Below, piece by piece: positions 8,801 through 17,018 of a stretch of 39,276 nucleotides of DNA (the first letter of the stretch is position 1; the number at the start of each line of letters is the position of its first letter). Location: positions 1 to 39,276 of the forward strand of contig JANQRB010000113.1 of the NCBI GenBank assembly GCA_028284775.1, written 5' to 3'. Position numbers and translations under genes: made by a program. The DNA comes from Candidatus Kapaibacterium sp. (GTDB lineage: Bacteria > Bacteroidota > Ignavibacteria > Kapaibacteriales > UBA7675). The notes beneath the pieces are model-generated. The model made no database searches. It saw only the letters and a list, made by a program, of their open reading frames with translations, and had not been told where the DNA came from.

Positions 8801-10865
8801 CCGCGATACCCGCTGCTTTCCAGCTTCCCATGTGCATCAGTTGAATCCCGTTTTCATTCGTCACGCCGGGATCGAAGGCAAGGCTCTGCGTAGCGTTATA
8901 CACATAGTCGCCTTTGTGCGGAATGGCATGCGCCAGACAACGAAAAGCGTTCACCTGACCGAAACCGACACGCTGCGCCCACCAGCGCTGCAGGTGGTCA
9001 TTCGTTTGCAGTTTATAGTCGAACTGCAGCTCGACGCACTCGCCGCCGGCGTTTTTCACCGGATTGGTCGTGGTGTAATCATACCATCCGCCGCCCAGGA
9101 ACGCATCAATGAATACCGGATCGCTTGGAAAGTTGTCCGAGTTATCCAGGACTTTATCGGCCGTAAACGTAATGATGTCGTAGGCGCGGCGCTGCACATC
9201 AACTCCACCGGCGGTCCCCAGGTTAAAGTCGACGGAACGCATGAGCGCCACGATGCCGGAGACGGCCGGTACCGATCGCGAGGCTCCTCCCTGAGAGAAG
9301 GCATACTTTTGTGGAATTGCTGCGCCGGTTTCGGTATCGTGCGACACGCCCGCGATTTCATTGTGCGGTGTGACGACGTCCACGAATGCAGCTTCCTTTC
9401 TGGTCTGTCGCTCGCTTTCGCTGAGGCCTGCCGCAGGAAATTTTTCAAAGTTGGGTGCAAAGTTCCAGTCTTTGGGATAGGTGTCGGATGTGTATTGTAA
9501 TTGATGTGTCGGACTTTCGCAATCCTGACTGAATACATACCGTTGCCGATCGCTGTAGACGCCGACGGAGATTACCTTAAAGTCCTTGCGGGGATCGGGA
9601 TCCGTATACACTAAACCCGCAGGATAGAGCGTGCGGCCCCACATCACTTTACGCGGATCCTGGGTCTCCGGGTCAATTTCACATTCGCTGTTTGCAAAGC
9701 GTTCACCAAAGCCGGCGCGCTGCTTGTCCTCGTCGTAGATGGAATTGCCTTGCCCGCCGACAACGACGATGCCGGCCTCCATCGTGGCGCGAAAACGGCT
9801 GCGTTCGTTCGACCCCTGAAGAGAACTGCTTTCATAGCTGCAGTTCATCACTGCCACGGGGGTGACAATGCCGTTCATGGCGTCCTCATCCGTATCGAGA
9901 TCCTCGTAATCCAGCGTTGCCCAATTGGTGGAAAGGGCGCGACAGGAGGGAGCCATCCCGATCATGCCCGTGGAGTTTTCCAGGCCGACCGCTATCGTCA
10001 AATTCTGAAATCCGTGCCCGTCGTCGAAGAGGGGCGAACTTGTCAGGCTGCCGTTGCCCTGATTGCCGGCGCTAATCTGGAGAAAGTTACCGCTGGAACC
10101 GTTAATCGGAACGATATCAGGGTGCTGGGGGGCGCTGTTGAAGTTAATATGACCGGGGTCGAAAGTGTCATCGATACCGATCACCATCTCCGGCTTGCCT
10201 TTCGTGATCTCCCAGGCCATCGGCGCCTTCATCTGATGTAAATGCCATTGCCAGCCCAGGCGGTGACGTTTAGGAAACTCCGCACTCGTCGGTGCCTGGT
10301 AAAAATCGTTAAGCTCGGCATCTATCCTGGCGAAGGCGGGATCGGTGGGATAGCTCATGAAGCGTCCGGCGAAGGACTCAAGATAGCAGGCCTCAAAAAT
10401 TCCCAGCTCGTTTAAGGCGGCAATCACTGCCTGCGCCGCCACATAGTGAGCAAAACGCAGCCTGTAACTGCGGCCCGCCTCCGATAATGGATCATTGTGT
10501 GTGGGCTGTACCGCCTGTAGCTCGAAGGAACCAAACCGGTCGCTGAGTGAGCCAAGCCGGTGGCGCAGCAATTGTACCGTGCTGCTGTTGTCGGAGCTGC
10601 CGGACAGCATGGCGGCGGACGAAGCAGCTTCGGAGCTGAGACGCAGCCTGTACCACTTCTGCGCATAGCTCTGCCGGTATGTTGCCGAGAGCGGGTTGAC
10701 GTCGACCATGATAGCGTCGGGGTTGAAGATATTACGTGCCGGATCGTGAGGCGTCGCCGCTTCGAGCCGCGGATCGGATGTCGTGATCTCTGACCGGTCA
10801 TCGCCGGCCGCCAATGCGCCGTGAATGAGTACTGCCATGAACAGTAATGATAGGCTTAGTCGCAT
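5805..10865 (-). CDS. subtilisin-like (S8) serine peptidase with beta-helix, TPR-like region and T9SS sorting domain
   Basis: A 1,686-residue secreted multidomain protein. The start is the ATG giving MRLSLSLLFMAVLIHG, with GAGGG 6 nt upstream; the signal peptide ends near residue 20 (ALAA). The S8 domain is about 215-560: catalytic Asp232 in VIGIDDTFD, His284 in DDGHGFQNLT, oxyanion Asn374 in VVGGQGN, Ser529 in GGASRSVPAVSG. The His and Ser motifs depart from the usual HGTHVAG and GTSMAxP, but the triad is complete. About 650-1010 is a Gly-rich beta-solenoid (GATLEMN, GGTLIV-type rungs). About 1075-1290 reads as right-handed beta-helix (SSRFENLHYGV, SSQFRSC). About 1460-1590 is helical and TPR-like. 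The sorting domain is about 1600-1686 (NLPNPFSDET, IPAGVYYCRL, KLILRP). The likely role is a surface or secreted protease bound to a polymer; the substrate is unknown. Confidence 0.9.
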   Translation of the reverse strand: MRLSLSLLFMAVLIHGALAAGDDRSEITTSDPRLEAATPHDPARNIFNPDAIMVDVNPLSATYRQSYAQKWYRLRLSSEAASSAAMLSGSSDNSSTVQLLRHRLGSLSDRFGSFELQAVQPTHNDPLSEAGRSYRLRFAHYVAAQAVIAALNELGIFEACYLESFAGRFMSYPTDPAFARIDAELNDFYQAPTSAEFPKRHRLGWQWHLHQMKAPMAWEITKGKPEMVIGIDDTFDPGHINFNSAPQHPDIVPINGSSGNFLQISAGNQGNGSLTSSPLFDDGHGFQNLTIAVGLENSTGMIGMAPSCRALSTNWATLDYEDLDTDEDAMNGIVTPVAVMNCSYESSSLQGSNERSRFRATMEAGIVVVGGQGNSIYDEDKQRAGFGERFANSECEIDPETQDPRKVMWGRTLYPAGLVYTDPDPRKDFKVISVGVYSDRQRYVFSQDCESPTHQLQYTSDTYPKDWNFAPNFEKFPAAGLSESERQTRKEAAFVDVVTPHNEIAGVSHDTETGAAIPQKYAFSQGGASRSVPAVSGIVALMRSVDFNLGTAGGVDVQRRAYDIITFTADKVLDNSDNFPSDPVFIDAFLGGGWYDYTTTNPVKNAGGECVELQFDYKLQTNDHLQRWWAQRVGFGQVNAFRCLAHAIPHKGDYVYNATQSLAFDPGVTNENGIQLMHMGSWKAAGIAVLDEGGVKYDGEPDYKNNHGVTKINGAGTTLSVGPNKVLAIDGILTSDDPTGGEILAGNDAKILMTGYLDNTKLAGNIQIGDLLINADPGSRAWVKPGSAGRLVEVAGYLRVQGEGEILADAGTLRLQPSGSIYLGGSSDLLVENGATLEMNAGTAILGDEGRKLIVKSGGTLIVKEDARNAAFYCEVVLENGAAMIVEDDAYLVLGPVVSGFFTGDNSLPVGNGTIVIHDGASLTVEGESAIVGGNLINGVYNYDGGEITVESGGQLTIAQNADAGIQVPVTVRAQATMLIDRNAALAIHRFYIAKDAELFIEDGCRLDLTNDDFTAYTSRGRIEFRGTVANRIAVTARRHGDCDDSPAFARIIAFGSATDLEQVPPVLSSWTKIQYSDFNNVQMAVRDNYVTDPIVDCGFYADHDETNVVLNRLLELSNGRLEIPFHSPINIPVVVNNCQFAYADARVVVPDDPNVYPYKGLFSRGINDLQINSSRFENLHYGVSTLACGDVRIQSSQFRSCDIGNIDSYSTVELCTNVFEMVEFASVFEGSMSSGHYNNQYMTVEKAVQLLGGPFQGFRSNLFSEYHQGIVVDESRAELTGWRSPVFNDPNRTLMGRNSFTVLPTAQSANPYIDLAQSKYLSTWTDVALTDVDGQANFRCGWNDMAEHSSHHIHSAVNRMNESIDGSINFWHDPFQPAIGFMRAFNIGTSGGPLNQSDTYGGDCGLVLTAECPTPILYSCAGDGYVNDGVWAELDPADNYLDLARDNARSIMMNTGLPASCRREKAYDAFQAAWLGDERATDLPTLKQEYAQIRGEFGLAKMLAITASMLMGQIDEYFGQTAAAIGNYSSVVANYPSSRSARYAAWRISFLTAEQTDPTLGPQYEQLLQSYYGQVVADLREIDQLPKQSLTGDTKSADGNLSLHANLPNPFSDETELHFTLQRAAQVRLLVTDMMGRVVSTLTEGYRTAGDHSLVWRACNIPAGVYYCRLESDKEKVMRKLILRP

Positions 10866-10899
10866 GACTACCCTCTTCAAATAGGTTATAAGATTAGTG

Positions 10900-10936
10900 C
10901 ATCGCGTCGTTGACATTAAACTGCGGCGACGCGATG
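10900..10936. promoter_or_regulatory. inverted repeat upstream of the S8 peptidase gene
   Basis: CATCGCGTCG (10900-10909) and CGACGCGATG (10927-10936) are perfect 10-bp inverted arms with a 17-nt spacer. A further TG before the left arm nearly matches GCA after the right arm. The repeat lies 35-71 nt before the peptidase start codon, so it could be an operator or a 5'-leader hairpin. Confidence 0.4.
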
Positions 10937-10962
10937 ATGCATGGATAAACAGCTATGGGAAG

Positions 10963-11190
10963 GGGGTAGCGCAAACTTTACAGTGCACGCAGAGCCGGAT
11001 ATCACTCTCTATCGGCTGATTGCGAAGCGAAGATTCCGTAGACCTCTTTCGAAAAAAATGTTGGCGTCGAGAAATGGGGTAGCGCAATTTTTACAGTGCA
11101 GACGGAGCCGGGTATCGCTCACTACCAGCTAAAATGCGGTAGATCAAAAATTCCATAATTTTTCCCCAAAAAAATTTTGCCGCCGTAAAT
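10963..11190. repeat. tandem duplication, units of 113 and 115 bp
   Basis: Unit 1 (10963-11075) and unit 2 (11076-11190) both begin GGGGTAGCGCAA and share TTTACAGTGCA, GAGCCGG(A/G)TATC, ATTCC(G/A)TA and AAAAAAATtttG-like blocks in the same order. They match at roughly three-quarters of positions by eye. The units are directly adjacent. The copies carry no intact shared reading frame. They sit in the intergenic space between divergent transcription units. Confidence 0.7.
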
Positions 11191-11665
11191 GCCGCGTTTT
11201 CGTCAACTGGGGTGACAAAGCCGATGGCATTCCTCCGACCATTCTGCCCGACGCGAAGCGAGATTTTCTTCGGTCGTCAGGCCGCACTTCGGGAGATCCG
11301 TCTGCGACGCTTCATTATAGCTGGTTGCCATCCTGGCTTCATGCCTGTCTCAGCGCGGAAATGGAGACAGTGCCGTTGTTTCCGAGCAGGCCGTCATCGG
11401 GCGGCCTCCAGGACTACCAGCTCTGATTAGCCGCGCGAGGGAGTGAAATTCTCAGCAGCGTTTTGAGCCGGGGTGATGGCCCTTCAAAGGATGTCCCAGT
11501 TCGAAAAGCAGGAATTTTCCGCTAAACACAATTTTCTTGTGTTACCATTTTGCGAAGCCCGCTATTAACCAGACAACTGCGGATTAATATTACGCAGGGA
11601 ACTGTTCGAATTTCAACGCAGCCGCCTGAAGCAAATGAGGTATTAACGCTATTCAAGGTGTAATT
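11191..11665. other. intergenic region before the VGIG-repeat gene
   Basis: No convincing gene. The one notable element is a perfect 7-bp inverted repeat, AACACAA (11525-11531) and TTGTGTT (11537-11543), with a 5-nt spacer. It lies about 120 nt before the next start codon and could be a small operator. A Bacteroidota-type promoter (TTTG then TAnnTTTG) was not identified with confidence. Confidence 0.4.
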
Positions 11666-13111
11666 ATGAGTTTTCGTAAGTCGATTATTCCGGCAATCGT
11701 TGTTTTAGTAGCGGTATTTGAAATACAGGCGCAGCCCCCCACCTGGACGGTGACTCCCGCAGGCGGAATGTTTGCAAACAATTTTCCGGTCGGCATCGGC
11801 ACCGGGACACCGGCCAGCCTGCTGCATCTTCATCAGGATTTTCCAGCGGGACCCCAGGCTCCCGTCATGCTTCGTTTTTCGCAGGGCGCTGAAGACTGCA
11901 CCGGCGCCGGTCGATTGTTTTTACACCCCGGCGGGAATATGGCCCCTGGGGGCAATGAAGGCGACTTCATACTCTGGGCCAATGGTGTTCCGCTGCTGCC
12001 GAGCGAGTTCGATCTGCAGGAATGCGGCCGCAACCTGGTACTGGCCTCTACTCACATGGAAGCCAATGATGACTTCGGTATGATTCGTTTGATCACGGGT
12101 GATGGATTTAACGACGTTCTGAACGGCACGACGGAAAAAATGAGCGTCTTTTCCATAACCGACGCCATTAACTCGCATACCGTCATCGATGTGAAAAACG
12201 GCTCGAGCCCTGACGGCAACAGCGTGCTTCGCTTTTACAACAGTACGCCCCTGGGCGACATTCTCAACGCCGGTCAGGCCTGGACGATCGGACTGGACCA
12301 GTCGGATCAGATGATGCCGAACCGCCTCTCCTTTGCCTTCGGTGAAGATGCCGACCTCGACGATCCGGAAGTCGTCATCGCGCCCTGGGGCAACATCGGT
12401 CAGGGCGTCGAATTTCCGGCCGCCAAACTTCACATGCGGCAAAATGGCGGCGATGCCGGCTCCTGGATCTCGATGGAAGACAATGCCGGCAATTTCGGCT
12501 ACAGCTTCTTTAAACACGGCCCGGGACACGCGCTTGAAGAAGTGCTGTCGCTGTCCGCCTATGACAACCGGGGCGGCACAACCTGGGAATGGCAGATTAT
12601 GGCCTTCACGCTGGACGGTAATGTCGGCGTCGGCACCGGGACGCCGTTGGCGCGTTTTCACGTGGAGGGCAACTCTTTTTTTAACGGCAATGTCGGTATC
12701 GGCACCAACAACCCCGTTACCGATCTTCATGTCGACGGTCGGGTCGTGATCGGGCAAGACGGTCATACGTTGGGCGACTTTGCCGATCCGGAACTGGCGG
12801 TGCAGGGCACGATCGTGGCGCAGGAAGTAGTGGTGGTCGCCGACGGATGGGCCGACTTCGTTTTCGAGGAAGATTATGAATTGATGCCGCTGAACGAGCT
12901 CGAGGCCAGCATCGCGCAAAATGGCCATCTGCCCGGCGTCCCCAGCGAAGAAGAAGTAGCGGCCAATGGCGTAAGCCTGAATGATTTGCAGGTGACGCTG
13001 TTGCAAAAAGTAGAAGAGCTGACTCTTTATGTCCTGGAACTCAATGACAAAAATCAACAACTGCAGCAACAGGTCGCGAAGCTGCAGGCGGCACGGAATA
13101 CGAATCGTTAA
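11666..13111 (+). CDS. secreted VGIG-repeat protein with C-terminal coiled coil
   Basis: A 481-residue protein with a signal peptide (about 1-23, IVVLVAVFEIQAQ). AAGGTG lies 5 nt before the ATG. VGIGT-type repeats followed by LHL/FHV occur at about 42-55, 320-333 and 343-356. These are typical of Bacteroidota proteins related to phage tail-fibre and adhesin stalks. The C-terminal module, about 404-474, has the family signature YELMPLNELEASI, GHLPGVPSEEEV and LLQKVEELTLY, ending in a Gln/Lys-rich coiled coil likely to trimerise. In tail fibres this position can hold an endosialidase-type chaperone, but no catalytic Ser-Lys pair is evident here. There is no T9SS sorting domain. The protease gene begins 41 nt downstream, so the two are probably co-transcribed. 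The likely role is a surface fibre or structural protein. Confidence 0.8.
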   Translation: MSFRKSIIPAIVVLVAVFEIQAQPPTWTVTPAGGMFANNFPVGIGTGTPASLLHLHQDFPAGPQAPVMLRFSQGAEDCTGAGRLFLHPGGNMAPGGNEGDFILWANGVPLLPSEFDLQECGRNLVLASTHMEANDDFGMIRLITGDGFNDVLNGTTEKMSVFSITDAINSHTVIDVKNGSSPDGNSVLRFYNSTPLGDILNAGQAWTIGLDQSDQMMPNRLSFAFGEDADLDDPEVVIAPWGNIGQGVEFPAAKLHMRQNGGDAGSWISMEDNAGNFGYSFFKHGPGHALEEVLSLSAYDNRGGTTWEWQIMAFTLDGNVGVGTGTPLARFHVEGNSFFNGNVGIGTNNPVTDLHVDGRVVIGQDGHTLGDFADPELAVQGTIVAQEVVVVADGWADFVFEEDYELMPLNELEASIAQNGHLPGVPSEEEVAANGVSLNDLQVTLLQKVEELTLYVLELNDKNQQLQQQVAKLQAARNTNR

Positions 13112-13152
13112 GCTATGGCAACCTTTATCATCTATAGAGCTAAGGACATAAA

Positions 13153-14472
13153 ATGAACAAAAATATCCTGCTGACAGTTTGCGCGTCCATTTTGCTGTGC
13201 TGTACCATGTTTGATAGTCCCTTTGCGGCGGCGCAGCAGGCCGGCGACGATGAATGCGAATGGCGCATCCTGGTGGCATACTCAAGAGAAGCCGGTCAGA
13301 TCTGGAATTTCGATCACGAAGATCTGCGCGATCGCATTGTAACTGAAATCAACAATCTCAATGTGGCCTATGACCAGAGCTTGATTGTCACTAATGCTGT
13401 AATTGCCGTGACGATACACCTTGATGATTACTCTGAGACCAGCGGTGGGTGGGACGATCATTTTGAGCGATTCCGATTGCAAAACGAACCAGGACTTCAC
13501 ATGGAACAAGTGCATACATTGCGTGATGACTATCAGGCTGATATGTGCGTGCTAATAGTCAACGAAGCACATCCGGACAACAGGTGCGGCGAGGCAATTC
13601 AATACGTAGACGGAGGAAATAATGAACCCAATGCATTTGCCATCGTGCGGCGCGATTGCCTAGGCACTACTCGATTTACAATGATGCATGAAATCGGTCA
13701 TTTACAAGGTGCCGGCAATAGTCCCGGAGACGGATGGACATATACGTGGGGGAATGGACACGTGTTTAACGGGAATCGGACTATCATGTCGCCCTGGTTC
13801 GATCCTCAACCGCGCGTTGCGCGTTTCTCAAATCCTGATGTCCTTGTAGCGGGTACTCCAACAGGAACAGCGAATGCGAATAATGCACGCGCCATCCGCC
13901 GAACGGGCGAGGATGTCGCAAGTTACCGCACAACGCCCAATGCCCTGGTACGCAATAACATCCTGATTCCCGAGTTTCGGATGGCCGATAACTTCGCGGC
14001 CAACACGATCGAAACACTTAACCAGTATGGCGCGCTGCGCGGATCGATCGTTCATTTCCGGGCCGGGCAGCGAATCACCCTCAATCCCGGATTTCATGCC
14101 CGGACCAACAGCTTCGTGCATGCGCGAATTTTCAGCTGTCCCGATCCGCCCGGCTCGCTTGTCAGCGCTGTGATTGACAATGAGTCGGGCGCCGTGGCTG
14201 GAGGCGTCGAACTTATGACACTTGATGCCTATCCGAATCCCGTCGAAGAAAACTGCACGATTGTCTATCGCGTTCTGGAGGCGGGCCCCCTGAGCCTGCG
14301 TCTCGTAAACTCGCTCGGAATGGAAGTAGCGCGCTTGCTTGAGGGGCGCATGCACGAAGCCGGCGAGTATCGCCTCACAATCGATGCTTCAAGTTTGACC
14401 GAGGGAGCTTATCTCTGTGTGTTGCAATCCGGCGGCGACTCCATCTCCCGCTTGCTGACGGTCCTCAAATAG
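13153..14472 (+). CDS. secreted metzincin-like metalloprotease with T9SS sorting domain
   Basis: A 439-residue protein; the start has AAGGA 6 nt upstream. The signal peptide is about 1-28. The protease domain is about 35-260: HEIGH at 179-183, Met-turn candidate Met212 in TIMSP, and the reprolysin-like tail RFSNPDVLVAGTPTG...NNARAIRRTGEDVASYR. The third zinc-ligand position of HExxHxxGxxH holds Asn189 (HEIGHLQGAGN), which is unusual; Asp193 nearby might substitute, or activity may be reduced. About 270-328 resembles the 3-coathanger-stack module found before T9SS tails (FRAGQRITLNPGFHA, ending FSC). The sorting domain is about 355-439 (LDAYPNPVEEN, LTEGAYLCVL). It is a secreted peptidase, probably co-transcribed with the VGIG-repeat gene. 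Catalytic competence is uncertain. Confidence 0.85.
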   Translation: MNKNILLTVCASILLCCTMFDSPFAAAQQAGDDECEWRILVAYSREAGQIWNFDHEDLRDRIVTEINNLNVAYDQSLIVTNAVIAVTIHLDDYSETSGGWDDHFERFRLQNEPGLHMEQVHTLRDDYQADMCVLIVNEAHPDNRCGEAIQYVDGGNNEPNAFAIVRRDCLGTTRFTMMHEIGHLQGAGNSPGDGWTYTWGNGHVFNGNRTIMSPWFDPQPRVARFSNPDVLVAGTPTGTANANNARAIRRTGEDVASYRTTPNALVRNNILIPEFRMADNFAANTIETLNQYGALRGSIVHFRAGQRITLNPGFHARTNSFVHARIFSCPDPPGSLVSAVIDNESGAVAGGVELMTLDAYPNPVEENCTIVYRVLEAGPLSLRLVNSLGMEVARLLEGRMHEAGEYRLTIDASSLTEGAYLCVLQSGGDSISRLLTVLK

Positions 14473-14535
14473 CGACCCGGCAAGGGGCAAACCGATCCTC
14501 TGCCTGCCGTATTGCCCCGTGGCTTCCCTTACCCA

Positions 14536-14565
14536 AACCCCGGATTAGATCGCTAATCCGGGGTT
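14536..14565 (+). terminator. strong hairpin terminator
   Basis: A perfect 13-bp stem AACCCCGGATTAG / CTAATCCGGGGTT with an ATCG loop, followed by GCTTCTTT. It lies 64 nt after the metalloprotease stop and closes the two-gene unit that starts at 11666. Confidence 0.8.
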
Positions 14566-15320
14566 GCTTCTTTCCGGCGGGCCTTGCCGCCTGAGCGTAG
14601 GGGTTTCGGGCCTTGCCGCCTGCTGATCGGGATTGTCACGCTGATCTCGCGATAAGCTGGGGATTTTTCCAGCCTCGGTCCAGAAACTTTATTATTGCCG
14701 AAATTTGGTTTTGCCGCCCGGGCGATAGGCGACATTTTGGCTCGACTTGCGGGTGATGCGTCGCATGTAGCCTCCGGTATTGATAAGGAAGGCGCCCGAT
14801 ATTCGCAATGAGCCCTATGTGGCGTAAGAGTCCTGGCTGCAGGTTGGCCGGACCACCGGCATGCGGAGATAAAGAGGAATGAGGGGCCGGCCGCCAGCCA
14901 TTGGTGCATGCCGCGGCGGCGCTGCGCAGCGAAACAGCCGCCCCGCCTGCCATCAAGGCCGAAGGGATGAAACAGGGCCCGCTCGGCAATGCGGCGGCGC
15001 TGTGATGTTAATACAAGTCCGCCGCGATATCTGAAGACTTAGGGGTGTAGAGGGACGACCTGCAGCCTTTGCGTGTTGACCACCGACATGTAAAGGTTGC
15101 TGTCTTTATTGCCGTCCCGGCACGACTCTTGCTTAAATTTGCCCCAGATGCGCTTGTGCCGCCCCCGGCTGAGATGGGCAACATCGACCACCTTTCCACC
15201 GCGAAAACATCCTGTCGGGACTGTTTCAGAAACTTTACTTATACGAAGATTATGGTTTTGCATGCCGGCATTCCCGCGTGAAGTTGCAACGTGTGCTTAT
15301 CAACTATGCACGATACAACA
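14566..15320. other. intergenic region, no convincing gene
   Basis: Short frames occur on both strands, but none has a ribosome site, signal peptide or recognised motif. A 16-nt direct repeat CGGGCCTTGCCGCCTG lies at 14578-14593 and 14607-14622, just past the terminator. The promoter of the barrel/TANFOR/FN3 operon is expected near the right end. I see no clear TTTG/TAnnTTTG pair there. Confidence 0.5.
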
Positions 15321-17018
15321 ATGCGCGTTACGCTTCATACAATGCTTGTCCTTGTTCGCAGTCTGCCATGTCTGTTGTCCTTGCTTGTCATTCTGGCCGG
15401 TCCGGCTTGTTTAATGGCGCAGAACCTGGAGACAATCGGCCAGCGCAGCCCCTTGCTGCTCAACGGTTCCGTTTCACTGCGAACCGTGTTTTACGGCGCC
15501 AATGATCTCAGCGATCGACGCGAGTCATTTTCTTATGTGCTCTCCGGTTCGTTGAACGCCAATTTCTACGAGCTGGCACTGCCCTTTTCCTACACCCTCA
15601 GCGAGCAGGACCGCAGCTTCAGCCAGCCCTTCAACCAGTTTGGCCTCAGCCCACGCTACAAATGGATCACCGCTCACCTGGGTTTTCGCAATCTCAACCT
15701 CTCCCGCTTTACGCTCGCCGGGCATCAGATGTTCGGTGCCGGCGTCGAGCTTAACCCGGGGCATTTTCGCCTGGCGCTTATGTATGGACAGTTGAACAGG
15801 GCCGTGCAGCAGGATACGACGGCGGAGCATCTACAGATACCGGCTTACGAGCGAAGCGGTTTTGGCGGCCGTCTCGGCTTCGGCAGCGAACTAAACCACG
15901 TCGACCTCCTTTTCCTCAAAGCAGTGGACGACACGAATTCCATCCGGCGGCCGAGCAGTGAATCCGGCATCCGTCCCGGCGAAAATCTTGTGCTGGGCCT
16001 GAAGGCTCGCTTCGAAATCATCGATGGGCTCAATGTCTTTATGGATGCCGCCGTCAGCGATTACACGCGCGACATAAGATCCGACCCCCTGGACGACGAT
16101 AACGATGTGGTCGCGGCGCTCTCCGGCATCATAACGCCGCGGACCTCAACGCAGATATACAGCGCCCTCAATACCGGCTTTAATGCCCGCATCGATAAAT
16201 TCAACCTGAAAGCGGACTATACGCGGATCGATCCCGATTATCAATCGATGGGCGCTTATTACATGGCGAACGATCTCGAGCAGATTAACATTGCGCCGTC
16301 GATCGCCCTGCTGGACTACAAGCTGCGCATTAACGCCGCGCTTAACTACCAGCATGATAACCTGCAGGATAAAAAGCGCGCCACGACCACGCGTGTCGCG
16401 CCGCGCCTGAATGTTTCCTTTGCGCCGAATTCCAGCTTCGGCGTCGACCTGCAGGTCGGCGATATGCTGACTACGCAGGCCGACGGTACGCAGCGCCTGA
16501 ACGATACGCTGCGGATGGACCAGCGCAACCCCACGGTTACGCTCACGCCGCGTTACGTGATTATCGATACCACGCTGACGCACACCTTCTTTCTGACCCT
16601 TATGTACCAGGAGCTGGTGGATAACAATAGTTTCACATCCGAGTTTTCGGAATACGACAACAGCAACCTGAATTTTTCTTATGCGCTGGCATTCGTCCGG
16701 GAAAGCCTGAACCTCTCCGCCTCCGTCTCCGTGGCGCGATTAAACAACTTCGGCGGCGAGTTCACCAATAGCGGCTTTTCGCTCGGCGCCGAGAAAGCTT
16801 TGATGGATAATACTTTAAATCTCAATTCATCTTTGTCGGCCGCCTTTCAGGACTTCGGCTCTACGACCAGTCTTGGCCTTGGCGGCAATTATGTGCTGGC
16901 CGAACAGCACAACTTCAATCTGAATTTTTCGCTGACCACGAGCTCCGTGGACAGCGGCAATGACAATCAATCATTTTCAGAGTATACAGCAGTAGCAGGC
17001 TATGTATTCACATTCTAA
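15321..17018 (+). CDS. outer-membrane beta-barrel protein of a TANFOR locus
   Basis: About 565 residues from the chosen ATG (MRVTLHTMLVL). In-frame alternatives are GTG 15291, ATG 15306 and ATG 15342; none has a ribosome site, and 15321 or 15342 gives the best signal peptide (LLSLLVILAGPACLMAQ). The mature protein is a succession of alternating hydrophobic/polar strands with aromatic girdle residues (SVSLRTVFYG, FSYVLSGSLNANFY, LTHTFFLTLMYQEL) ending in a strand with terminal Phe (YTAVAGYVFTF), the classic end of an outer-membrane barrel. The stop overlaps the next start by 17 nt (ATGTATTCACATTCTAA), indicating translational coupling. Family function is unknown; placement suggests it anchors, exports or partners with the TANFOR protein. 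It is not a recognisable PorP/SprF protein, which are about 300 residues. Confidence 0.8.
   Translation: MRVTLHTMLVLVRSLPCLLSLLVILAGPACLMAQNLETIGQRSPLLLNGSVSLRTVFYGANDLSDRRESFSYVLSGSLNANFYELALPFSYTLSEQDRSFSQPFNQFGLSPRYKWITAHLGFRNLNLSRFTLAGHQMFGAGVELNPGHFRLALMYGQLNRAVQQDTTAEHLQIPAYERSGFGGRLGFGSELNHVDLLFLKAVDDTNSIRRPSSESGIRPGENLVLGLKARFEIIDGLNVFMDAAVSDYTRDIRSDPLDDDNDVVAALSGIITPRTSTQIYSALNTGFNARIDKFNLKADYTRIDPDYQSMGAYYMANDLEQINIAPSIALLDYKLRINAALNYQHDNLQDKKRATTTRVAPRLNVSFAPNSSFGVDLQVGDMLTTQADGTQRLNDTLRMDQRNPTVTLTPRYVIIDTTLTHTFFLTLMYQELVDNNSFTSEFSEYDNSNLNFSYALAFVRESLNLSASVSVARLNNFGGEFTNSGFSLGAEKALMDNTLNLNSSLSAAFQDFGSTTSLGLGGNYVLAEQHNFNLNFSLTTSSVDSGNDNQSFSEYTAVAGYVFTF

Noticed and set aside
11921..13285. 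454-codon minus-strand frame across the VGIG-repeat gene
   Set aside because: Antisense to two supported plus-strand genes and spans their junction; composition is typical of an antisense shadow.
14578..14622. 16-nt direct repeat just past the 14.5-kb terminator
   Set aside because: Short and GC-rich, seen only twice; nothing ties it to a function or a mobile element.
15039..15263. Minus-strand 74-codon frame upstream of the barrel gene
   Set aside because: Contains a protein-like stretch (GRHKRIWGKFKQES), but it ends abruptly and has no ribosome site or known motif.
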